From: Phreatobacter sp. | GTDB lineage: Bacteria > Pseudomonadota > Alphaproteobacteria > Rhizobiales > Phreatobacteraceae | Length of the DNA stretch: 59,196 nucleotides | Direction: 5' to 3' | NCBI RefSeq assembly: GCF_027532945.1 | Contig: NZ_JAPZTZ010000026.1 | Location: forward strand, 1 to 59,196 | In this document: positions 18,059 to 30,623 of the stretch, piece by piece | How positions within the stretch are numbered: position 1 is the stretch's first letter | Layout of the letters: each line of letters opens with the position of its first letter | The notes under the pieces: generated by a model | What the model was told of the DNA's origin: nothing | Database searches by the model: none | The model's input: only the letters and a program-made list of their open reading frames with translations | Made by a program: the position numbers and the translations under genes

Positions 18059-19270
18059 TCAGAACAGGCTGAGCTGCTCGGCCGCCGCAAGCCCCTTGCG
18101 CGGAGGCGGCTTGAAGTGGCGCGTCTCGAGGCGCAGCGAGCGACGGTTGAAGCCGAGGCGCTCGCGGGCGATCTCGAAGCGGCGCCCGATCATCCAGGCG
18201 AAGGGACCGGTGCCCTTCTGCCTGAGGTGGAAGGTCGCGTCATAGTCCTTGCCGCCGCGGGTGTCCTGGATCAGCGAGAGGACGTGGCGGGCGGCATCCG
18301 GCCGGTTGGCGACAAGCCATTCGCGGAACAGGTCGCGGATCTCGTGGGGCAGGCGCAGCAGCACATAGCCGGCCTCGCGGGCGCCCATATGCCAGGCAGC
18401 GTCAAGGATGCGCTCCATCTCCGCGTCGTTCACCACCGGAATGATCGGCGCCACCAGCACCGCCGTCGGCACGCCAGCCTCGGCGAGCAGGCGGATCGCT
18501 TCCAGCCGCTTCGGCGGGGTGGAGGCGCGCGGCTCCAGCGAGCGCGCGAGCTTCGGATCGAGCGTCGTCACGGAGATCGCCACCTTGGCGAGGCCCTTCT
18601 GCGCCATGCGCGCGAGGATATCGATGTCGCGGGTGACCAGATGGTTCTTGGTGACGATGCCGACGGGGTGGTTCGCCGCCTCCAGCACTTCGAGGATGCG
18701 GCGGGTCAGCGTCCATTGCCGCTCGATGGGCTGGTAGGGGTCGGTATTGGTGCCGATGGCGATGGTGCGCGGCTGGTAGCCTGGCGCCGCCAGCTCCTTT
18801 TCGAGAAGCTCCGGCGCATTGGGTTTGGCGAAGAGCAGGGTCTCGAAATCGAGGCCGGGGGAGAGCCCCATATAGGCGTGGCTCGGCCGGGCGAAGCAGT
18901 AGGTGCAGCCGTGCTCGCAGCCGCGATAGGGGTTGATCGAGCGGTCGAAGTTGAGATCGGGCGACTCGTTGCGCGTGATGATCCGCTTCGCCTTCTCCTC
19001 GGTCACCGTGGTCGCGAGCGGGGGGAGGTCCTCGAGGCTGTTCCAGCCGTCATCCACCGCCTCGCGGCTCTCGCGCTCGAAACGGCCGGAGGGGTTGGTC
19101 AAAGTGCCGCGGCCGCGGCGGCGGTCCTGGGCGATGCCGCTGCCGCCGGTCACATCGAGTGAGCGAGCGGTGTGCAGCCCGAAGATTCGCGCTGCGGCGG
19201 CCTCCATTCCGGTGCCGTTCATCAGCTCGGGATCAGGATCGGGACGCGTCGAGGGGGCGGGGCGCGGCAT
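18059..19270 (-). CDS. PA0069-type radical SAM protein
   Basis: The protein is 403 aa. The radical SAM cysteine motif CEHGCTYC is at residues 118-125 (Cys118, Cys122, Cys125), and GTNTDPYQPIER follows at about 180-190. This arrangement is shared with the PA0069 group, relatives of spore photoproduct lyase (SplB). The biochemical role in non-sporulating bacteria is not established; DNA repair is often suggested. The start is ATG at 19270, next to the divergent SAM-cycle operon promoter. Confidence 0.88.
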   Translation of the reverse strand: MPRPAPSTRPDPDPELMNGTGMEAAAARIFGLHTARSLDVTGGSGIAQDRRRGRGTLTNPSGRFERESREAVDDGWNSLEDLPPLATTVTEEKAKRIITRNESPDLNFDRSINPYRGCEHGCTYCFARPSHAYMGLSPGLDFETLLFAKPNAPELLEKELAAPGYQPRTIAIGTNTDPYQPIERQWTLTRRILEVLEAANHPVGIVTKNHLVTRDIDILARMAQKGLAKVAISVTTLDPKLARSLEPRASTPPKRLEAIRLLAEAGVPTAVLVAPIIPVVNDAEMERILDAAWHMGAREAGYVLLRLPHEIRDLFREWLVANRPDAARHVLSLIQDTRGGKDYDATFHLRQKGTGPFAWMIGRRFEIARERLGFNRRSLRLETRHFKPPPRKGLAAAEQLSLF

Positions 19271-19380
19271 GGCCGGACGCTAGCAGCGGGCGGCCCGAGT
19301 CTCAAGAACAAAGGCGGAACAAAACAAAGTGCACGTGGGGATCAGGTCCGAGAGGCTCTTGCGTTTGGCGATGAGCGGGC

Positions 19381-19396
19381 ATAAAGATATCTTTAT
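19381..19396. promoter_or_regulatory. ArsR-type operator of the SAM-cycle operon
   Basis: ATAAAGATATCTTTAT is a perfect 16-bp palindrome ending six bases before the regulator start codon. It strongly resembles the AAAGATATCTTT-core sites reported for SahR, an ArsR-family regulator of methionine/SAM-cycle genes. A TTGCGT hexamer at 19359-19364 placed 17 bp upstream of TAAAGA (19382-19387) would put the operator over the -10 region, giving simple repression and autoregulation of the whole operon. Confidence 0.75.
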
Positions 19397-19402
19397 ATGT
19401 GA

Positions 19403-20458
19403 GTGAATGATGTGACGACCCCTGCCACCACGACAGCCCGCGCGATCCAGCCCGGCTACGGTTTCGACGACGCGGTCGCGGTTCTCCGGGCCGTCGGCGA
19501 GCCGACGCGCCTGCGCCTGATCGCCCTGCTGGTCGAGGCGGAACTGACCGTCACCGACATGGTCGACATTCTCGGCCAGTCGCAGCCGCGCATCTCCCGC
19601 CATCTCAAGCTTCTGCTGGAGGCCGGTCTCGTCGAACGGGTGAAGGAGGGCTCCTGGGCCTTTTTCCGGGGCGCGGGTGAGGGGCCGGGCGCCCGCACGG
19701 TCGATGCGCTCGCCGCCCTGGTCGATCCTGCCGACGCGATCCTTGCCAGCGACCGCGACCGCCTCGCAGCGGTGCGCGCCAAGCGTTCGGCCGAGGCACA
19801 GGCCTTCTTCAGCCGCCATGCCGCGGACTGGGGCCGGTTGCGGGCCCTGCACGTGCCGGAGGAGCGCGTCGAACGCGCCGTGCGCGAGGCGCTTGCCGGT
19901 GGTCCGCTGCGCTCGCTGCTCGATCTTGGCACCGGAACGGGGCGGATGCTGGAGCTCTTCGCCCCGGAGATCGAGCGCGGCCTTGGCATTGATGCCAGCC
20001 CCGAAATGCTGACGCTCGCCCGCGCTGCCCTCGACCGCGCCGGCATCCGCCATTGTTCGGTGCGCACCGGCGATATCTATTCGCTGGCGCTGCCGCGCGA
20101 CGCCTATGACGCAGTGATCATCCACCAGGTCCTGCACTTCCTCGACGACGGCGCCCGCGCCATCCGCGAGGCGGCGCGGGTCCTTCGCCCCGGTGGGCGC
20201 CTGGTGGTGGTCGACTTCGCACCGCACGAGCAGGAGTTCCTGCGCGAGGCCCATGCCCATCGCCGCCTCGGCTTCGCCCGCGACGTGATCGAGGGCTGGA
20301 TGGCCGCCGCCGGGCTCACCCCCACCCGCTTCCAGAACCTCGTTCCCGACGAGGCCGGTAGCGGCAAGCTCACCGTTTCCGTCTGGGTCGGCCGCGACCC
20401 CCGCATTCTCACCGATGCCCCGGTTCCCCCGGCGGCCAAAGCCATCGAGGTCGTCTGA
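19403..20458 (+). CDS. ArsR-family regulator fused to SAM-dependent methyltransferase (SahR-like)
   Basis: The protein is 351 aa. Residues about 22-90 form an ArsR winged helix (VGEPTRLRLIALL, then SQPRISRHLKLLLEAGLV). Residues about 140-330 form a class I methyltransferase with DLGTGTG at 174-180. The fusion suggests that a SAM-cycle metabolite bound at the methyltransferase fold controls DNA binding. SahR proteins respond to S-adenosylhomocysteine, and the metF-metH neighbours fit that role. The start is GTG at 19403, with a second GTG at 19412 possible. Its TGA overlaps the metF ATG by one base. Confidence 0.85.
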   Translation: MNDVTTPATTTARAIQPGYGFDDAVAVLRAVGEPTRLRLIALLVEAELTVTDMVDILGQSQPRISRHLKLLLEAGLVERVKEGSWAFFRGAGEGPGARTVDALAALVDPADAILASDRDRLAAVRAKRSAEAQAFFSRHAADWGRLRALHVPEERVERAVREALAGGPLRSLLDLGTGTGRMLELFAPEIERGLGIDASPEMLTLARAALDRAGIRHCSVRTGDIYSLALPRDAYDAVIIHQVLHFLDDGARAIREAARVLRPGGRLVVVDFAPHEQEFLREAHAHRRLGFARDVIEGWMAAAGLTPTRFQNLVPDEAGSGKLTVSVWVGRDPRILTDAPVPPAAKAIEVV

Positions 20459-21372
20459 TGTCCTCCGCCTACAAGCCGAGCCGCTATGTCTCGCGCTCCC
20501 GTCTGAAGGTCTCCTTCGAATTCTTCCCGCCGAAGACCGAGGAGATGGAGCAGACTCTGTGGGAATCGATCGAACGGCTCGCCCCGCTTGAGCCCTCCTT
20601 CGTCTCGGTGACCTATGGCGCCGGCGGCTCGACCCGCGAGCGCACCCACGCGACCGTCTCGCGCATCATCAAGGAGACGGCGCTGAAGCCGGCGGCGCAC
20701 CTGACCTGCGTCGCCGCCACCAAGGCCCAGGTGGACGAGGTCATCCGCGACTATTGGGCGGCCGGCGTGCGCCATATCGTGGCACTGCGCGGCGACCCCG
20801 TGGGCGGCGTCGGCACGGCCTATGAGAGCCATCCCGGCGGCTACGAGGGCTCGCCCGAGCTCATCGCCGGCATCCGCGCCATCGGTGATTTCGAGGTGTC
20901 GGTCTCGGCCTATCCGGAGAAGCACCCCGAGAGCCCCTCGCTCGACACCGACATCGACATGCTGAAGCGCAAGGTCGATGCGGGTGCGACGCGGGCCATC
21001 ACCCAGTTCTTCTTCGACAATGACGTCTATCTCCGCTACCTCGACCGCGTCCGCGCCGCCGGGATCACCATTCCGATCGTGCCGGGCATCGTGCCGGTGC
21101 AGAACTTCAAGCAGACCGCGGGCTTTGCCGCCCGCACGGGGGCCAGCGTGCCGGACTGGCTCGCCAAGCGCTTCGAGGGCCTGGAGAACGATCCGGCGAC
21201 CCGCAAGCTCATCGCCGCGGCAGTGGCGGCCGAGCAGGCGCTCGATCTCGTCGATCGCGGCGTGACCGAGTTCCACTTCTACACGATGAACCGGGCGGAC
21301 CTCGTCTATGCGGTCTGCCACCTCCTCGGCCTCCGGCCGAACGAGGCGGTCCCGAGCGCTGTTGCGGCTTGA
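20458..21372 (+). CDS. metF: 5,10-methylenetetrahydrofolate reductase
   Basis: MetF (304 aa) reduces methylenetetrahydrofolate to methyltetrahydrofolate, the methyl donor for MetH, using FAD and NAD(P)H. The TIM-barrel sequence shows [16 protein letters not shown] at about residues 20-35, [10 protein letters not shown] at 50-59, and HIVALRGDP at about 105-113. [15 protein letters not shown] and [10 protein letters not shown] are also recognisable. The start codon overlaps the regulator stop by one base and metH follows after 31 bp. The regulator, metF and the two metH genes form one operon for homocysteine remethylation. Confidence 0.97.
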   Translation: MSSAYKPSRYVSRSRLKVSFEFFPPKTEEMEQTLWESIERLAPLEPSFVSVTYGAGGSTRERTHATVSRIIKETALKPAAHLTCVAATKAQVDEVIRDYWAAGVRHIVALRGDPVGGVGTAYESHPGGYEGSPELIAGIRAIGDFEVSVSAYPEKHPESPSLDTDIDMLKRKVDAGATRAITQFFFDNDVYLRYLDRVRAAGITIPIVPGIVPVQNFKQTAGFAARTGASVPDWLAKRFEGLENDPATRKLIAAAVAAEQALDLVDRGVTEFHFYTMNRADLVYAVCHLLGLRPNEAVPSAVAA

Positions 21373-21403
21373 GACGGAACGCGAAACCTCTGGAGCCTGC
21401 CCG

Positions 21404-22489
21404 ATGACCCAGTTCCCGCACCACCACGCCGATGGCGCCGAGGTCCTCGCTGCCCTGACCAAGGCCGCGAAGGAGCGCATCCTGGTGCTCGACGGCGCCA
21501 TGGGCACGATGATCCAGCGCTACAAGTTCTCTGAGGCCGATTTCCGCGGCGAGCGTTTCGCCCACTGGACCCACGACCTCAAGGGCAACAACGACCTGCT
21601 GATCCTCACCCGTCCCGATGTGGTCGAGGCGATCCATCTCGAATATTTCGAGGCGGGCTCGGACATGGTCGAGACCAACACCTTCTCCTCCACCTCCATC
21701 GCCCAGGCCGATTACGGCATGGAGTCCCTTGCCTATGAGCTGAACTACGAGGGCGCGCGCCTCGCCAAAAACGCCGCGCGCCGCGCCGAGGCCAAGGACG
21801 GCCGCCGCCGCTTCGTCGCCGGCGCCTTCGGGCCGACCAACCGCACCGCCTCCATCTCGCCGGACGTCAACAATCCCGGCTTCCGCGCCATCACCTTCGA
21901 CCAGCTGCGCGAGGCCTATGCCGAGGAGGCCCGGGGCCTCATCGATGGCGGCTCCGACATCATGCTCGTCGAGACGATCTTCGACACGCTCAACGCCAAG
22001 GCGGCGCTGGTGGCGATCGAGGAGGTCTTCGAGGAGCGCAAGGTGCACCTGCCGGTGATGATCTCCGGCACCATCACCGACCTCTCGGGGCGCACCCTCT
22101 CGGGCCAGACGCCGGAAGCCTTCTGGTACTCGCTGCGCCACGCCAAGCCCTTCTCGATCGGGCTCAATTGCGCGCTCGGCGCCAAGGAGATGCGCGCCCA
22201 TATCGCCGCCATCTCCAAGGTCGCGGACACGCTGGTCTGCGCCTATCCCAATGCCGGACTGCCCAACGAGTTCGGCCTTTACGACGAGAGCCCGGAGGCC
22301 ATGGCGGGCATGGTCGGCGAGTTCGCCACGGCGGGTCTCGTCAATGTCGTCGGCGGCTGCTGCGGCTCGACCCCGGACCACATCGCCGCCATCGCCAAGG
22401 CGGTGGCCGGCGTGAAGCCGCGGCCGATCCCCACCCTCGAGACCAAGCTGCGCCTGTCCGGTCTCGAAGCCTTCGAGTTCGCGGCGTGA
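21404..22489 (+). CDS. metH: methionine synthase, homocysteine-binding module (split MetH)
   Basis: This 361-aa protein is the N-terminal homocysteine S-methyltransferase barrel of cobalamin-dependent MetH. It shows DGAMGTMIQ at 30-38 and the three zinc/homocysteine-binding cysteines Cys256 (LNCALGA), Cys319 and Cys320 (VGGCCGST). It ends at [13 protein letters not shown], exactly where full-length MetH passes into the pterin-binding module. The frame upstream to 21308 overlaps metF and is rejected; ATG 21404 starts a new protein. The stop is followed after 37 bp by the second metH gene in a different frame. Confidence 0.93.
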   Translation: MTQFPHHHADGAEVLAALTKAAKERILVLDGAMGTMIQRYKFSEADFRGERFAHWTHDLKGNNDLLILTRPDVVEAIHLEYFEAGSDMVETNTFSSTSIAQADYGMESLAYELNYEGARLAKNAARRAEAKDGRRRFVAGAFGPTNRTASISPDVNNPGFRAITFDQLREAYAEEARGLIDGGSDIMLVETIFDTLNAKAALVAIEEVFEERKVHLPVMISGTITDLSGRTLSGQTPEAFWYSLRHAKPFSIGLNCALGAKEMRAHIAAISKVADTLVCAYPNAGLPNEFGLYDESPEAMAGMVGEFATAGLVNVVGGCCGSTPDHIAAIAKAVAGVKPRPIPTLETKLRLSGLEAFEFAA

Positions 22490-22526
22490 TGCGTCGCGCT
22501 CCCCTTTCTCCTGCCCTGAGTGCCCG

Positions 22527-25220
<2,694 letters not shown>

Positions 25221-25226
25221 AGCGGT

Positions 25227-25253
25227 GACGGCCGGTTCCACCCCCGGCCGTCG
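25227..25253 (+). terminator. hairpin after the metF-metH operon
   Basis: GACGGCCGG at 25227-25235 pairs perfectly with CCGGCCGTC at 25244-25252 around an eight-base loop, starting 7 bp after the metH stop. There is no clear T tract, so it may be a weak terminator or an mRNA-end hairpin. The rest of the gap to the end of kup (25254-25424) shows nothing else recognisable. Confidence 0.55.
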
Positions 25254-25424
25254 CTTGGCATCCCCGGTGGCCCGTGCTTTGGCCCGCGATGCGTGGCGCA
25301 GCGGCCAGGCCCTTGCGCGTAGCGTCCGATCAAGCCGCTCAGCGAAGCGCCGCCGCTTCCCGGGCTCGAGCCGTTGAAGCGCCTCTGGCCGCCGGCGGGC
25401 TTCCCACCGCGGCCCTGACCCGCC

Positions 25425-27416
25425 TCAGATCGTCACCTGCGTGCCGACCTCGACCACCCGTCCTGTCGGCAGGTGGAAATAGTCCGAGGCCGAATTGGCG
25501 TTCACTGCCATGCCGATGAAGATGTAGTCCTGCCACAGCGGCATGCCGAGCTTGCCCGAGGCCTTGAGGTGCCGGCGCGACAGGAAGAACGAGGTCGACA
25601 TCATGTCGAACTTCAGCCCCAGCTTCTTGCAGGCGATGAGCGCCTTCGGCACGTGCGGCGTCTCCATGTAGCCGAAGCGCACGGTGAGGCGGGAGAAGCG
25701 GTCGTTGATCTTCTCGTAGCTGACGCGCTCGCTGTCGGGCACGCGCGGCGTGTCGACGCTCTTCACGGCGAGGAAGACGTTGTGCTCGTGCAGCACCTTG
25801 TTGTGCTTGAGGTTGTGCAGCAGCGAGGCCGGCGCATAGGACTGGTCGGAGGTGAGGAACACCGCGGTGCCCGCGACCTGGTGCGGTGGCCGCTTGTCGA
25901 AGCTCTTCAGCAGGTCGACCAGCGGCACCTCGATGCGGCGCGTCTTCTCGGCGAGGATTTCGGTGCCCTTCCGCCAGGTCAGCATCAGGAACATGATCAC
26001 CGCGCCTATGACGAGCGGCACCCAGCCGCCGTCCACAAGCTTCAGCATATTGGCGCCGAAGAAGATGAAGTGGATGACGATGAGCGGTACCATGATGGTG
26101 ATAGCCAGCGCCATGTTCCACTTCCACAGCTGCCGGACGACGAACCAGGCCAGTACGGCAGTGATGAACATGGTCGCAGTGACGGCGATGCCATAGGCCG
26201 AGGCAAGGCTCGACGAGGATTTGAACAGCAGCACCAGCGCCAGCACACCGATCAGCAGGCCCCAGTTCACCGCGGGCATGTAGATCTGGCCGGAATGTTC
26301 CTCGGAAGTGTGGCGGATCGCCATGCGCGGCAGCAGGCCGAGCTGGATCGCCTGCCGCGTCAGCGAGAAGGCGCCGGTGATGACGGCCTGGCTGGCGATG
26401 ATGGTGGCGAGGGTGGCGAGCACCACCATCGGCAGCAGTGCCCATGAGGGAGCGAGGAGATAGAACGGGTTGGCGAGCTTTGTTGGATCGGCCAGAACCA
26501 TGGCGCCCTGGCCCAGATAGTTCAGCGTCAGCGCCGGGAAAACGAGGCAGAACCAGGCCCACTGGATCGGCTTGCGGCCGAAATGGCCCATGTCGGTGTA
26601 AAGCGCCTCGCCGCCGGTCACTGCCAGGAACACAGCGCCAAGGGCGAGCAGGCCGATCGTGCCGTGATTGGCAAGGAAGACGATGCCGTAATAGGGGTTG
26701 AAGGCGAGGAAGACGCCAAAGTCATCGGCGATGTGGATGAGCCCGATAAGAGCCATCGCCACGAACCAGACGACGCAGATCGGCCCGAAGAAGCGGGCGA
26801 CGCTCGCAGTTCCGTGGCTCTGGACGGCGAAGAGGCCGACGATGATCACCACGGTGAGGGGCAGGATGTAGGGCTCGAAGACGGGGGTGACGAGCTTCAG
26901 GCCCTCGAGCGCCGAGAGCACAGAGATGGCCGGGGTGATGGCCGCGTCGCCGTAGAACAGGGCGGCACCCGCCATGCCGAGCAGCGCAACCGCATAGCTT
27001 CGCTTGCCGATGGCGCGCTGGGCGAGCGCCACCAGGGTGAGGATGCCGCCCTCGCCCTTGTCGTCGGCGCGCAGGAGCAGAAGGACATATTTGCCGGTGA
27101 TGATGAGGATCAGCGACCAGAGGATCAGCGACAGGACGCCGAGGACGATCTCGCGGCTCGGTGCCCCCGCACCATGTCCCGTGGCTGCCATCACCGCCTC
27201 GCGGAAGGCGTAGAGCGGGCTGGTGCCGATGTCGCCATAGACGACGCCGATGGAGCCGACGAGCAGGCCCCAGAAGCTCGCCTGCGTGTGGGCCGGGCCG
27301 CCATTGTGGCCATTGGCATCGACGGCATGCGGCGCGTCGCCGGCGACCGGCGCCTTCGCTGCTGCTTCACCGCCCTGTTCGACCGGCGCGGAACCGGTCG
27401 TCCTGTCGTGTGCCAT
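25425..27416 (-). CDS. kup: low-affinity potassium uptake protein Kup
   Basis: Kup (663 aa) is an inner-membrane K+/H+ symporter of the KUP/HAK/KT family. After an alanine/glycine-rich soluble N-terminus of about 45 residues comes [20 protein letters not shown], the family signature. About twelve membrane segments follow to roughly residue 460, with [18 protein letters not shown] in a cytoplasmic loop. A C-terminal cytoplasmic domain completes it. The start is ATG at 27416, with AAGG just upstream. The gene is monocistronic. The 237-bp region to the next gene (27417-27653) presumably holds its promoter; I could not place one with confidence. Confidence 0.96.
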   Translation of the reverse strand: MAHDRTTGSAPVEQGGEAAAKAPVAGDAPHAVDANGHNGGPAHTQASFWGLLVGSIGVVYGDIGTSPLYAFREAVMAATGHGAGAPSREIVLGVLSLILWSLILIITGKYVLLLLRADDKGEGGILTLVALAQRAIGKRSYAVALLGMAGAALFYGDAAITPAISVLSALEGLKLVTPVFEPYILPLTVVIIVGLFAVQSHGTASVARFFGPICVVWFVAMALIGLIHIADDFGVFLAFNPYYGIVFLANHGTIGLLALGAVFLAVTGGEALYTDMGHFGRKPIQWAWFCLVFPALTLNYLGQGAMVLADPTKLANPFYLLAPSWALLPMVVLATLATIIASQAVITGAFSLTRQAIQLGLLPRMAIRHTSEEHSGQIYMPAVNWGLLIGVLALVLLFKSSSSLASAYGIAVTATMFITAVLAWFVVRQLWKWNMALAITIMVPLIVIHFIFFGANMLKLVDGGWVPLVIGAVIMFLMLTWRKGTEILAEKTRRIEVPLVDLLKSFDKRPPHQVAGTAVFLTSDQSYAPASLLHNLKHNKVLHEHNVFLAVKSVDTPRVPDSERVSYEKINDRFSRLTVRFGYMETPHVPKALIACKKLGLKFDMMSTSFFLSRRHLKASGKLGMPLWQDYIFIGMAVNANSASDYFHLPTGRVVEVGTQVTI

Positions 27417-27653
27417 TGGTGTGAAACCTTGTAGGATCGGTCGCTTTACCGGTCATGCGTCGAAGGTGGGACCGAACCACCGGGTTCGGCAAGTCTTGGC
27501 CCCGCGGCGAACGGGACTAGTCTCCGGATTTCGCATCGACGGCGGATTGTGGCGGTGCCCCCTGGCCATGCCACGCCCCTGCGGTCAGGGCGCAGGCTTC
27601 TACCGCAGCGGCGGGTCACGATCAATGGGTGGCATCGACGCGGCACGACGGAG

Positions 27654-28574
27654 TCAGGGCAGCGCTGCGCTGCGGCTCTGGCTGATGTCGATCACCCTGA
27701 CCGGAGCGTTGCTGGCCGGCGTCACCGGGATGGAGACGGGGGAGGGCGGCGACACCGTGCCGGCATCGGCAGAACGGGCTGGAAAGCGGGTCGAACCGCT
27801 CGTGGCGAGCCCTGCCTCGATCTCATCGACCCGGCGGCGCAGGTCGGCAGGAAGGCGCCCATAGGCGCGCGCCGAGACGAAATCCTGGGCTCTATAGGGG
27901 AAGCGAGCGCCGCCGCGAAACACGCGCGCGCCCTCCTCGGTGACGACGACGTCGCCGGGGCGCAGCGTCGGGTCGTGTGTGACGGGCAGGCGGGCAAGGC
28001 CGCTGGTCGCCATGCTCTGGCAGGAACAGGAGCGCTCGATGCTCTGGCGGAAGCGGAAGGCAGTGCGCAGCGCCGCATAAGGCTGGCCGCGGGCATTGGT
28101 CGCTTCCTCGATCGTGCCCTGCCGCGCGACCGAATAGAGCACCGTCTCGGCGCCGGGACACATGGCATTGCAGCTTGCCTGCTGGGTATCGCGCGCGGCG
28201 CCGGAGGTCGCCGGACCCATGGGGAAGAAGAAGCCGTCGCAGGTGCGCACGCAGTAGGCGCGCGGACCGCCGACATTCTCGCCGGTATCGCTGCGCGACT
28301 GTTCTGCATTGTCGCGCGGGCGCTGGTCGCGCCCCTCGCGGGGGCGGACGATGATTTCGGGCGTCTCGCGGCGTCCGCCACCGCCGAAAAGGCCGAACGG
28401 GTTGAAGCCACCGGAGGGCGTGGCGGCGACGGGGCGCCTGCCGCTCTCGCCGCGGGCGATGCGGTAGAACTCGTCGCTGTCCTGTGCGCCCGCCGGACCC
28501 GTCCCGGTGAGGACGCCGCCAAGGGCGAGGACTGCCAGGGCCATGCCGGCCCTTGCGGAGATGAAGGCGATCAT
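27654..28574 (-). CDS. exported DUF2865 protein
   Basis: The protein is 306 aa. The start at ATG 28574 gives a signal peptide (ARAGMALAVLALGGVLTGTGPAGAQ, about residues 7-31) and has GGGAGGA seven bases upstream. The mature part has a glycine-rich stretch (FGLFGGGG) and a conserved core, YCVRTCDGFFFPM. Cysteines in ASCNAMCPGAET and SCSCQSM follow: the pattern of DUF2865, a family seen mainly in Hyphomicrobiales. The C-terminal 60 residues are proline/serine-rich. Periplasmic; function unknown. Confidence 0.85.
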   Translation of the reverse strand: MIAFISARAGMALAVLALGGVLTGTGPAGAQDSDEFYRIARGESGRRPVAATPSGGFNPFGLFGGGGRRETPEIIVRPREGRDQRPRDNAEQSRSDTGENVGGPRAYCVRTCDGFFFPMGPATSGAARDTQQASCNAMCPGAETVLYSVARQGTIEEATNARGQPYAALRTAFRFRQSIERSCSCQSMATSGLARLPVTHDPTLRPGDVVVTEEGARVFRGGARFPYRAQDFVSARAYGRLPADLRRRVDEIEAGLATSGSTRFPARSADAGTVSPPSPVSIPVTPASNAPVRVIDISQSRSAALP

Positions 28575-28767
28575 CGGCCGATCCTCCCGTGGATCGCCGA
28601 TGGGACTACCCGGCCACCATTGCACGCCGATGTCGCGGCGTGGCCTGCGACCGGAAACATCCGGCATGGTGAATGAGATGATGAGCGGGTGACGCGACAG
28701 GCTCGGCGGCGCGGGCCGCCCATGCGCAATGCGGTGGAGGCCGGGACCGGCCTATGAGATGTCCGGG

Positions 28768-28851
28768 TCAGAACGCTCCCAGGACGATGGCGCCGACGAA
28801 GGCGAATGCGGCGCACGCGGCAACGATGTTGACGTGACGCACGTAAACCAC
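28768..28851 (-). CDS. 27-aa single-span membrane peptide
   Basis: From the GTG at 28851 the frame encodes 27 residues ending FAFVGAIVLGAF. A short basic start (VVYVRHVN) is followed by one membrane span. An almost ideal Shine-Dalgarno sequence, AAGGGAGGT, lies five bases upstream of the GTG, which is much stronger than most in the window. A similar tiny protein with RHVN and FAFVGAIVLG is, to my recollection, widespread in rhizobial genomes. It lies between the DUF2865 and TetR genes. Function unknown. Confidence 0.6.
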   Translation of the reverse strand: MVYVRHVNIVAACAAFAFVGAIVLGAF

Positions 28852-29078
28852 GGCTGACCTCCCTTTCAGGAACCGGGAAATGAAGCGTAAGGCCGGACTC
28901 CGGTGCCGGCCAAGCGGAATCGTCGTTTCCACAGGCCCCCATGACCGAATGCCGCGCCACGCCGCTGCTCCCATTTGACAGGATTGATGAATCCTCGCTG
29001 GTCAACGCCAGCCGACGGGTGAGGGTTCCTGACCTTTCGCCGGCGCAGGGCCATGTGACGCGTGCCTTGACGCGGCGG

Positions 29079-29103
29079 TGTGAAAATGTCACGGATCTTC
29101 ACA
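29079..29103. promoter_or_regulatory. inverted repeat just upstream of the TetR gene
   Basis: TGTGAA at 29079-29084 and TTCACA at 29098-29103 form an inverted repeat with a 13-base spacer, ending two bases before the regulator ATG. An inner GTGAAAATGTCAC (29080-29092) is also partly symmetric. TetR-type repressors often bind such sites to control themselves. This is a candidate from symmetry only. Confidence 0.35.
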
Positions 29104-29105
29104 TC

Positions 29106-29714
29106 ATGGCATCCGAACCCGACAAGACCCTCGCCGAGCGGCGCGGCTACCATCACGGCAACCTGCGCGAGGTGCTCCTCGAGGCGGCGCGGCGGCTCAT
29201 CGCCGAACGCGGACCGGCGGGCTTCACGCTCTCCGATGCGGCCAAGCTCGCGGGCGTCTCGCCGGCGGCGCCCTACCGCCACTTCAAGGACCGTCAGGCG
29301 CTGCTGCGCGAGGTGGCCTTGCAGGGCTTCGGCGAACTCGGCCGCAGGCTTGGTGCTGCGGCGGCCGCGGGCGGCAAGGATGGCTTTCTATCGATGGGGC
29401 GGGCCTATCTCGCCTTCGCCCGCGAGGAACCGGCCTACTACGCCGCCATGTTCAATACCGGCCATCCCGGTTCCACGCCGAGCGGGGACGACCCCGGTTT
29501 CGCGGCGCTGGAGCGGGCCGTCGGCCAGTATCTGGGCAGCACGGATCCGGCGAAGGTCCGGTCGGCGGCGCTGCTGGTCTTCGCGCTGACCCATGGGCTT
29601 GCCTCGCTGTCGTCGCCGGATTCGATCGCGACACCGGGCGGCCTCGCCGAGCCGGAGCATCTGCTCGATATCGGCGTGACGGCGCTGCTGCGCGGCCTCT
29701 CGACCCTCACCTGA
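29106..29714 (+). CDS. TetR/AcrR family transcriptional regulator
   Basis: The 202-aa protein has an N-terminal helix-turn-helix at about residues 15-62. The TetR pattern is clear: NLREVLLEAARRLIAERG, then TLSDAAKLAGVSPAAPYRHFKDRQALL. The C-terminal ligand/dimer domain (about 85-195) resembles the WHG-type TetR C-terminal domain (FAREEPAYYAAMFN and LLVFALTHGLASL). ATG 29106 matches the start of the family; the frame to 28941 is spurious. The adjacent genes on the other strand encode small membrane proteins and could be targets. The ligand is unknown. Confidence 0.88.
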   Translation: MASEPDKTLAERRGYHHGNLREVLLEAARRLIAERGPAGFTLSDAAKLAGVSPAAPYRHFKDRQALLREVALQGFGELGRRLGAAAAAGGKDGFLSMGRAYLAFAREEPAYYAAMFNTGHPGSTPSGDDPGFAALERAVGQYLGSTDPAKVRSAALLVFALTHGLASLSSPDSIATPGGLAEPEHLLDIGVTALLRGLSTLT

Positions 29715-29738
29715 CCGCCGGCCGCCTGAGGCCGCCCT

Positions 29739-30299
29739 TCAGGCTGCGAGCCGCATCAGGCCGATGATCCCGCTCACGGCACCGCTGGCAACAGCGGTGC
29801 CGAATTTCAGGGCGGTGAGCCAGGGCAGCACCGGCGCCATGTCGGCGAGGCCGGCATAGGCGACGGCCAGCGCGAGGTTTTCGAGAAGGTCCGCCGCCGC
29901 ATAGGCCAGCGGGATGCCGACGAGGAGCGCTTCCGTGCGCTCGCCCAGAGGGATGCCGCGGCGGGCGAGCCCGGCGCCACAGAGCAGCGCGGCCGTCACG
30001 GCGGCGATCAGCGGCAGGTCGGCAAGCACCCCGAGAAGGGCCCTGTGCCGCAGGCCCCAGACGGCATCAAGATAGAGGCGGAAATCGGCGGCGCCGTAGC
30101 CGCCATGGCGGGTGTCGGGCCGGGTCGGGCGCAGGCAGTCGAGGCCGGCGCAGGCGCCATCGCGGATCGCCGCCTCGATCGGGGCATGGACAAGAGCGAC
30201 GAGCGCATAGGCGGCGAGGACGGCCAGCAGCGACAGGGCGAGCCGGGCCGGCGTCGCCGCCGCCGCGAAACGATCCGCTGCGGCCAGCGGCCCCGTCAC
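29739..30299 (-). CDS. four-span integral membrane protein of unknown function
   Basis: The 186-aa protein starts with GTG at 30299, which overlaps the TGA of the DUF2798 gene (GTGA), so translation is probably coupled. I count about four hydrophobic spans: ARLALSLLAVLAAYALVALV, then LADLPLIAAVTAALLCGA, then ALLVGIPLAYAAADLLENLA, and a C-terminal FGTAVASGAVSGIIGLM. The first periplasmic loop has two cysteines (GACAGLDCLRP) that could form a disulfide. No family recognised. It converges with the TetR gene (24 bp apart). Confidence 0.75.
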   Translation of the reverse strand: MTGPLAAADRFAAAATPARLALSLLAVLAAYALVALVHAPIEAAIRDGACAGLDCLRPTRPDTRHGGYGAADFRLYLDAVWGLRHRALLGVLADLPLIAAVTAALLCGAGLARRGIPLGERTEALLVGIPLAYAAADLLENLALAVAYAGLADMAPVLPWLTALKFGTAVASGAVSGIIGLMRLAA

Positions 30300-30532
30300 A
30301 GGCCCCGCGCCTCGAGGAAACCGACGATCCGCCCGGTCAGCCGCTTCGCGATGGGGATGGCGATATAGGCGGCGACCGCTGCAGCGGGCCAGGCGATGAC
30401 GAAGGCCGTCAGCCATTTGCGCAGGTAGTCCGGCGGAAAGCCGAGGTTCAGCCAGGTGATCAGCGCGGTCATCAGAAAGGCCATGACGGCGGCCATGAGG
30501 ATCGGCTGGATGATGGCGGCTTTGGAGGGCAT
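30296..30532 (-). CDS. DUF2798 family small membrane protein
   Basis: The 78-aa protein starts at ATG 30532 and has two transmembrane helices: AAIIQPILMAAVMAFLMTAL and AFVIAWPAAAVAAYIAIPIA. Between them is NLGFPPDYLRKWL. The closing PIAKRLTGRI motif is typical of DUF2798. Function unknown. It forms a two-gene unit with the downstream four-span membrane protein through a 4-bp overlap. Confidence 0.85.
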   Translation of the reverse strand: MPSKAAIIQPILMAAVMAFLMTALITWLNLGFPPDYLRKWLTAFVIAWPAAAVAAYIAIPIAKRLTGRIVGFLEARGL

Positions 30533-30623
30533 CACAGGCTCCGCGGGACGGCTCGATGAGGTCCCATCCCCCGGCGCGGTGCAAGAGGCAAGCCGGCCGC
30601 CGGCATGGCAGGGCGGCTGTGCG

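Noticed and set aside
21308-21404. Longer start for the first metH gene inside metF
   Set aside because: The extension is basic and unlike MetH; the ATG at 21404 begins the family sequence.
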